Of a stretch of 8,698 nt of DNA, positions 5,754-8,698 are shown in pieces; position 1 is the stretch's first letter, and every line of letters begins with the position of its first letter. The stretch comes from an uncultured Oscillospiraceae bacterium (GTDB lineage Bacteria > Bacillota > Clostridia > Oscillospirales > Oscillospiraceae): the NCBI GenBank assembly GCA_958426425.1, contig CATZYY010000098.1:1-8698 (forward strand), read 5' to 3'. The translations under genes were made by a program, and so were the position numbers. The notes under the pieces were generated by a model. That model was given only the letters and a program-made list of their open reading frames with translations, made no database searches and was not told the DNA's origin.

Positions 5754-6854
5754 TTGAGACCCCTTTTCCGGCGATTGACCGCCTGTTTTGCGGCGGCTCT
5801 AGTGGTGTGCTGTGTTTTCCCTTGTCAGGCGTCGGCGGTGAGCACCTCCGCCTCCTCCGCCATTTTGATGGATGTGGACAGCGGGCGGGTGCTCTATGAG
5901 CAAAACGCCGACGCCAAAATGCTCATCGCCTCCACCACCAAGATCATGACGGCCCTGGTGGCTCTGGAGCAGGGGGAGCTGGACGAGATCGTGACGGTGA
6001 GCCGGGAGGCCGCCTGGACCGAGGGCTCGTCCATGTACCTGAAGGAGGGGGAGGAGCTGACCCTGGAGACGCTGCTCTACGGCCTTCTGCTGTGCTCCGG
6101 CAACGACGCGGCGGTGGCCATCGCGGAGCACATCGCCGGATCGGAGGCGGGCTTTGCCCGGCTGATGAATGAAAAGGCGGAGGAGCTGGGCATGACCGGC
6201 TCCTCCTTCGCAAACCCCAATGGCCTGGACCATGAAGACCATTATTCCACCGCCCGGGACATGGCCCGCCTTGCCTGCGCGGCGGTGAACAATGAGACGC
6301 TGGTCCGCATCGCCTCCACCAAAAGCGTCACCATCGGCGGCCGGACCATGTCCAACCACAACAAGCTGCTGAACCTGGTGGAGGGCTGCATCGGATTGAA
6401 AACCGGGTATACCCAGGCGGCGGGCCGGACGTTGGTCAGCTGCGCGGAGCGCAATGGGCAGCGGCTGGTGGCCGTGACCCTCCAGGACGGCAACGACTGG
6501 GCGGACCACGAGAGTTTGCTGGAATATGGATTTTCCGCCTATCCCGCCTGTCGGGCCGCCGTGCCGGGAGAGATTCTGGACACGGCGCCAGTGCTGGGGG
6601 GCGCATCGGACACGGTGCCCCTTGCCGCAGCAGAGGGCTTTGCGTGGCCCCTGGCGCAGGGAGAGACGCTGGAGACGGAGCTGCGGCTGTCCGGCCCCCT
6701 GACAGCGCCGGTGACCGCCGGAACGGCGGCGGGAGAGGCCGTGTTCACCGTGGATGGCGCGGAGGTGGGCCGGGTGGCTCTGGTCTGCGCCGCCGACGTG
6801 CCCCCCGGCGTGGAGAGCGCCATGGCGCTGCTGCAGCGGGGACTGCCCCGATAA
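5754..6854 (+). CDS. D-alanyl-D-alanine carboxypeptidase (serine-type, S11; DacF/DacB-like)
   Basis: A 366-residue low-molecular-weight penicillin-binding protein that removes the terminal D-Ala from peptidoglycan stem peptides and so limits cross-linking. All three catalytic motifs are present: SxxK as STTK (60-63, nucleophile S60), SGN (115-117) and KTG (216-218). A basic, hydrophobic N-terminus ends in a likely signal peptidase site after QASA (25-28), so the enzyme should be exported. The S11 catalytic domain spans about 33-260; the rest looks like the beta-rich PBP5 C-terminal domain. No clear C-terminal hydrophobic anchor is visible. TTG at 5754 was chosen because AGGTGAT (5741-5747) is 6 bases upstream and the next residues (MRPLFRRLTACFAAAL) begin the signal peptide; an upstream ATG at 5655 lies inside the YtfJ gene. 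By position it corresponds to dacB of B. subtilis (scpAB-dacB-spmAB-rluB), but dacF is equally possible, so no symbol is given. Confidence 0.93.
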   Translation: MRPLFRRLTACFAAALVVCCVFPCQASAVSTSASSAILMDVDSGRVLYEQNADAKMLIASTTKIMTALVALEQGELDEIVTVSREAAWTEGSSMYLKEGEELTLETLLYGLLLCSGNDAAVAIAEHIAGSEAGFARLMNEKAEELGMTGSSFANPNGLDHEDHYSTARDMARLACAAVNNETLVRIASTKSVTIGGRTMSNHNKLLNLVEGCIGLKTGYTQAAGRTLVSCAERNGQRLVAVTLQDGNDWADHESLLEYGFSAYPACRAAVPGEILDTAPVLGGASDTVPLAAAEGFAWPLAQGETLETELRLSGPLTAPVTAGTAAGEAVFTVDGAEVGRVALVCAADVPPGVESAMALLQRGLPR

Positions 6855-6868
6855 CAAGGGAGAGAACG

Positions 6869-7576
6869 ATGGAAGAACGACTGCAAAAGCTGCTGTCCGC
6901 CGCGGGGGTCTGCTCCCGGCGGGCGGCGGAGGACTATTTGACCGCCGGACGGGTAACCGTCAACGGCGAGACCGCCCGGCTGGGGCAGAAGGCGGACCTG
7001 GACCGGGATGAGATCTTGGTGGACGGCGCGCCCCTGAAGGGACCGGAAAAATGGGTGTACCTGATGCTGAACAAGCCCCGGGGGTACGTGACCACTCTCT
7101 CCGACGAGCAGGGCCGGCCCACGGTGGCGGAGCTGACGGCGGACGCGGGTGTGCGGGTGTACCCGGTGGGACGGCTGGACCTGGATTCCGAGGGACTGCT
7201 GCTGCTGACCAACGACGGCGCCCTGACCGCCCGTCTGCTGCACCCCAGCCATGAGGTGGACAAGACCTACCGCGTCCAGGTTTACGGTCCGGTGGCAGGG
7301 GCGGCGGAAAAGCTCGCCGCCATCCGGGACCTGCGGGGAGAGCCCATCCGCCCGGCCAGGGTGCGGTGCCTGTGGCAGGGGGAGAAGACCGCGGAGCTGG
7401 AGATCACCATTCACGAGGGGAAAAACCGGCAGATCCGCCGCATGTGCGCCCGGTGTGATCTGAAGGTCAAGCGGCTGCGCCGGGTCCGGGAGCATACTCT
7501 GGAACTGGGCGATCTGCCGCCGGGGCAGTGGCGGTACTTAACGGAGGCAGAAGTTGCCGAGCTGAAGGGGCTGTAA
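6869..7576 (+). CDS. rluB: 23S rRNA pseudouridine synthase, RsuA/RluB family
   Basis: A 235-residue enzyme that isomerises a specific uridine to pseudouridine in large-subunit rRNA (U2605 in E. coli numbering for RluB). An N-terminal S4 RNA-binding domain (about 2-60, ERLQKLLSAAGVCSRRAAED and the following GRVTVNG) is followed by the catalytic domain. The catalytic Asp is D104 in VGRLDLDSEGLLLLTNDG (100-117). Other family motifs are LNKPRGYVTT (67-76) and HEGKNRQIRRM, near residue 185. ATG at 6869 has AAGGGAG at 6856-6862 with 6-base spacing; an open frame upstream lies within the carboxypeptidase gene in another phase. It starts 14 bases after that gene and is the last of the operon. RsuA-family members differ in target; RluB is favoured because the B. 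subtilis homologue beside scpAB is RluB. Confidence 0.93.
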   Translation: MEERLQKLLSAAGVCSRRAAEDYLTAGRVTVNGETARLGQKADLDRDEILVDGAPLKGPEKWVYLMLNKPRGYVTTLSDEQGRPTVAELTADAGVRVYPVGRLDLDSEGLLLLTNDGALTARLLHPSHEVDKTYRVQVYGPVAGAAEKLAAIRDLRGEPIRPARVRCLWQGEKTAELEITIHEGKNRQIRRMCARCDLKVKRLRRVREHTLELGDLPPGQWRYLTEAEVAELKGL

Positions 7577-7778
7577 GGCCCCGGAGCGGAAAGACCCGCC
7601 CCACGGGATTTTTCCAAGAAAAGCGGGGGAGCTCCCCCTGTTGGCTTTGCAGAGGCGGGGGACGGATACTTTGCCGGACTCTGAGGAGAACTTTTGGAGA
7701 TAGGACGGACTGCCCCGGCGGGACACGGGGTCAGTGCCGGAGCGCTTTCCGGTGGGGGGCCCTTCCGCCCTGAAACCC
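7577..7778. other. Spacer with a weak candidate terminator hairpin (7620-7648)
   Basis: This 200-base stretch holds no supported gene. The clearest structure is GGGGGAGCTCCCCC (7625-7638), a perfect 14-bp palindrome. It is flanked by AAAGC (7620-7624) and GCTTT (7644-7648), which could extend the stem around an unpaired TGTTG. It is placed where the seven-gene operon should end but lacks a real U-run, so termination here is only possible. A smaller inverted repeat (CCGGA/TCCGG, near 7738-7752) lies just before the tyrS promoter. Confidence 0.4.
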
Positions 7779-7807
7779 TTGACATTTGGGCCCGAATCCG
7801 GTATAAT
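7779..7807 (+). promoter_or_regulatory. Perfect-consensus sigma-A promoter for the tyrS T-box
   Basis: TTGACA (7779-7784) and TATAAT (7802-7807) both match the housekeeping consensus exactly and are separated by 17 bases, the optimum. Transcription should start near 7814, placing the whole T-box leader in the transcript. A strong constitutive promoter is what a leader-controlled synthetase gene would be expected to have. Confidence 0.95.
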
Positions 7808-7813
7808 CCTGCC

Positions 7814-8083
7814 CGTATACAGCGAGGAAGAGGAGGAGTACCCGCCACGATGCTGCATAGAGAGCCCCTGGACGGTGAAAAGGGGAGAGCGGACGGCGGC
7901 GAATACACCTTGGAGCTGGCACCCCAACGGCCCACCGGCCCAGTAGGCGTGCTCCGGGAGCGCCCGTTACCGCGCGGCCGTGTGATGGCACGGCGTGAGG
8001 CCGACCTTGTGAGAGGGCGGCGAAGCAGAGGTGGTACCGCGAACACAAATTCGCCCTCTGTCCCCACCGGGACAGAGGGTTTT
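7814..8083 (+). promoter_or_regulatory. Tyrosine-specific T-box riboswitch leader of tyrS
   Basis: This leader senses uncharged tRNA-Tyr and allows read-through into tyrS when tyrosine charging is low. Seen in sequence: an AGTA motif (7837-7840) opposite GAA (7901-7903), the S-turn of the specifier loop; the specifier codon TAC (7904-7906), tyrosine, followed by A; and the helix above it, CCGCC (7842-7846) with GGCGG (7895-7899). A distal hairpin pairs CCCCT (7865-7869) with AGGGG (7881-7885). The T-box AGGTGGTACCGCG is at 8029-8041, and its TGGT (8032-8035) would pair with an ACCA acceptor end, matching the A discriminator base usual in tRNA-Tyr. AGAGGGCG (8012-8019) can pair with CGCCCTCT (8052-8059), which overlaps the 5' arm of the terminator, so the antiterminator and terminator are mutually exclusive. 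Exact 5' and 3' limits are approximate. Confidence 0.95.
8054..8083 (+). terminator. Regulated intrinsic terminator of the T-box leader
   Basis: CCCTCTGTCCC (8054-8064) and GGGACAGAGGG (8069-8079) form a perfect 11-bp stem around a CACC loop, followed by TTTTGATT. The 5' arm overlaps the antiterminator partner (8052-8059), as expected for a transcriptional T-box. It lies about 40 bases before the tyrS start. Confidence 0.93.
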
Positions 8084-8121
8084 GATTCTGTTCCGAATAC
8101 TTTTGAACAGGAGAGATAACT

Positions 8122-8698
8122 ATGCAGATCTACGAAGAACTGAAGGCCCGGGGCCTCATCGCCCAGGTCACTGACGAGGAAGAAATCCGGGAGCTGGTCA
8201 ACAACGGCAAGGCCGTGTTCTATATCGGCTTCGACCCCACCGCCGACTCCCTCCACGTGGGCCACTTCATGGCGCTGTGCCTGATGAAGCGGCTGCAGAT
8301 GGCCGGCAACCGGCCCATCGCCCTGATCGGCGGCGGCACCGGCTATATCGGCGACCCCTCCGGCCGCAGCGACATGCGTTCCATGATGACCCCGGAGACT
8401 ATCCAGCACAACTGCGAGTGCTTCAAAAAGCAGATGAGTAAGTTCATCGAGTTCGGCGAGGGCAAGGCCATGATGCTCAACAACGCCGACTGGCTCTTAA
8501 AGCTCAACTACGTGGAGCTTCTGCGGGAGGTGGGCGCGTGCTTTTCCGTCAACAACATGCTGCGGGCCGAGTGCTACAAGCAGCGGATGGAGAAGGGACT
8601 GAGCTTCCTGGAGTTCAACTATATGATCATGCAGTCCTACGACTTCTACCACATGTTCCAGACCGTGGGCTGCAACATGCAGTTCGGCGGCGACGACC
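8122..8698 (+). CDS. tyrS: Tyrosyl-tRNA synthetase, N-terminal part (3' end outside the window)
   Basis: The first 192 residues of class I tyrosyl-tRNA synthetase, which activates tyrosine with ATP and loads it on tRNA-Tyr in the cytoplasm. The HIGH-type ATP motif is HVGH (45-48) in FDPTADSLHVGHF. Tyr34 in VFYIGFDPT is at the usual position of a tyrosine-pocket residue. GGGTGYIGDPSGRS (70-83) and LEFNYMIMQSYDF (163-175) are TyrRS signatures. The window ends in FGGDD, just before the conserved Gln and well before the KMSKS loop and the S4-like tRNA-binding domain, so roughly half the gene is missing (the family is typically about 400-420 residues). ATG at 8122 follows CAGGAGAG (8108-8113 core) at 8-base spacing. 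Expression is controlled by the upstream T-box. Confidence 0.97.
   Translation, partial: MQIYEELKARGLIAQVTDEEEIRELVNNGKAVFYIGFDPTADSLHVGHFMALCLMKRLQMAGNRPIALIGGGTGYIGDPSGRSDMRSMMTPETIQHNCECFKKQMSKFIEFGEGKAMMLNNADWLLKLNYVELLREVGACFSVNNMLRAECYKQRMEKGLSFLEFNYMIMQSYDFYHMFQTVGCNMQFGGDD

Noticed and set aside
5799..6857. Long - strand open frame opposite the carboxypeptidase gene
   Set aside because: It is a His/Gly/Gln-rich shadow with no ribosome binding site; the + strand frame has all three S11 active-site motifs.
7411..8409. - strand open frames across the T-box and start of tyrS, and a + strand frame at 7694-8119
   Set aside because: They overlap a clear promoter, a structured T-box leader and tyrS, and their products show no recognisable domain.

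Overview
The window is about 8.7 kb of high-GC Firmicutes-type chromosome. It most resembles the Clostridia, probably the Oscillospiraceae/Ruminococcaceae side. The grounds are strong AGGAGG-type ribosome binding sites, frequent GTG and TTG starts, a T-box leader on tyrS, and an scpA-scpB / DUF2953 / YtfJ / DacB-like / RluB cluster typical of endospore-forming Firmicutes. The placement is inferred from gene content and base composition; no taxonomic marker was compared. All supported genes are on the + strand. I see no phage, transposon, CRISPR or defence genes: this is mostly ordinary housekeeping DNA.

Layout. (1) 1-1398: the 3' end of rpsB (ribosomal protein S2) and complete tsf (EF-Ts), with a small hairpin between them and two successive terminator-like hairpins after tsf. 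(2) 1399-2060: about 300 bases without a gene but holding a strong GC-rich hairpin, then a small single-gene unit with its own promoter and terminator, encoding an unrecognised 77-residue coiled-coil-like protein. (3) 2061-7576: a GC-rich spacer, a strong promoter, and an apparent seven-gene operon: M50 membrane metalloprotease, scpA, scpB, DUF2953 membrane protein (YtfI-like), YtfJ/GerW-family protein, D-alanyl-D-alanine carboxypeptidase, and RluB-type pseudouridine synthase. (4) 7577-8698: a spacer, a perfect-consensus sigma-A promoter, a tyrosine T-box riboswitch with its terminator, and the first 192 codons of tyrS.

How the genes fit together. Regions 1 and 4 serve translation: S2 and EF-Ts for ribosome assembly and elongation, TyrRS for tyrosine charging under feedback from uncharged tRNA-Tyr. 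The central operon joins chromosome condensation (ScpA/ScpB, partners of SMC) with envelope and probable sporulation functions (YtfI/YtfJ, carboxypeptidase, possibly the M50 protease) and one rRNA modification enzyme. It resembles the Bacillus subtilis scpA-scpB-ypuI-dacB-spmA-spmB-rluB neighbourhood, but spmA/spmB are missing here and a ytfI-ytfJ pair is inserted.

No clear new system was found. The items most worth a second look are the isolated 77-residue gene, the structured non-coding stretches around it, the missing spmAB pair, and the possible promoter inside the central operon.
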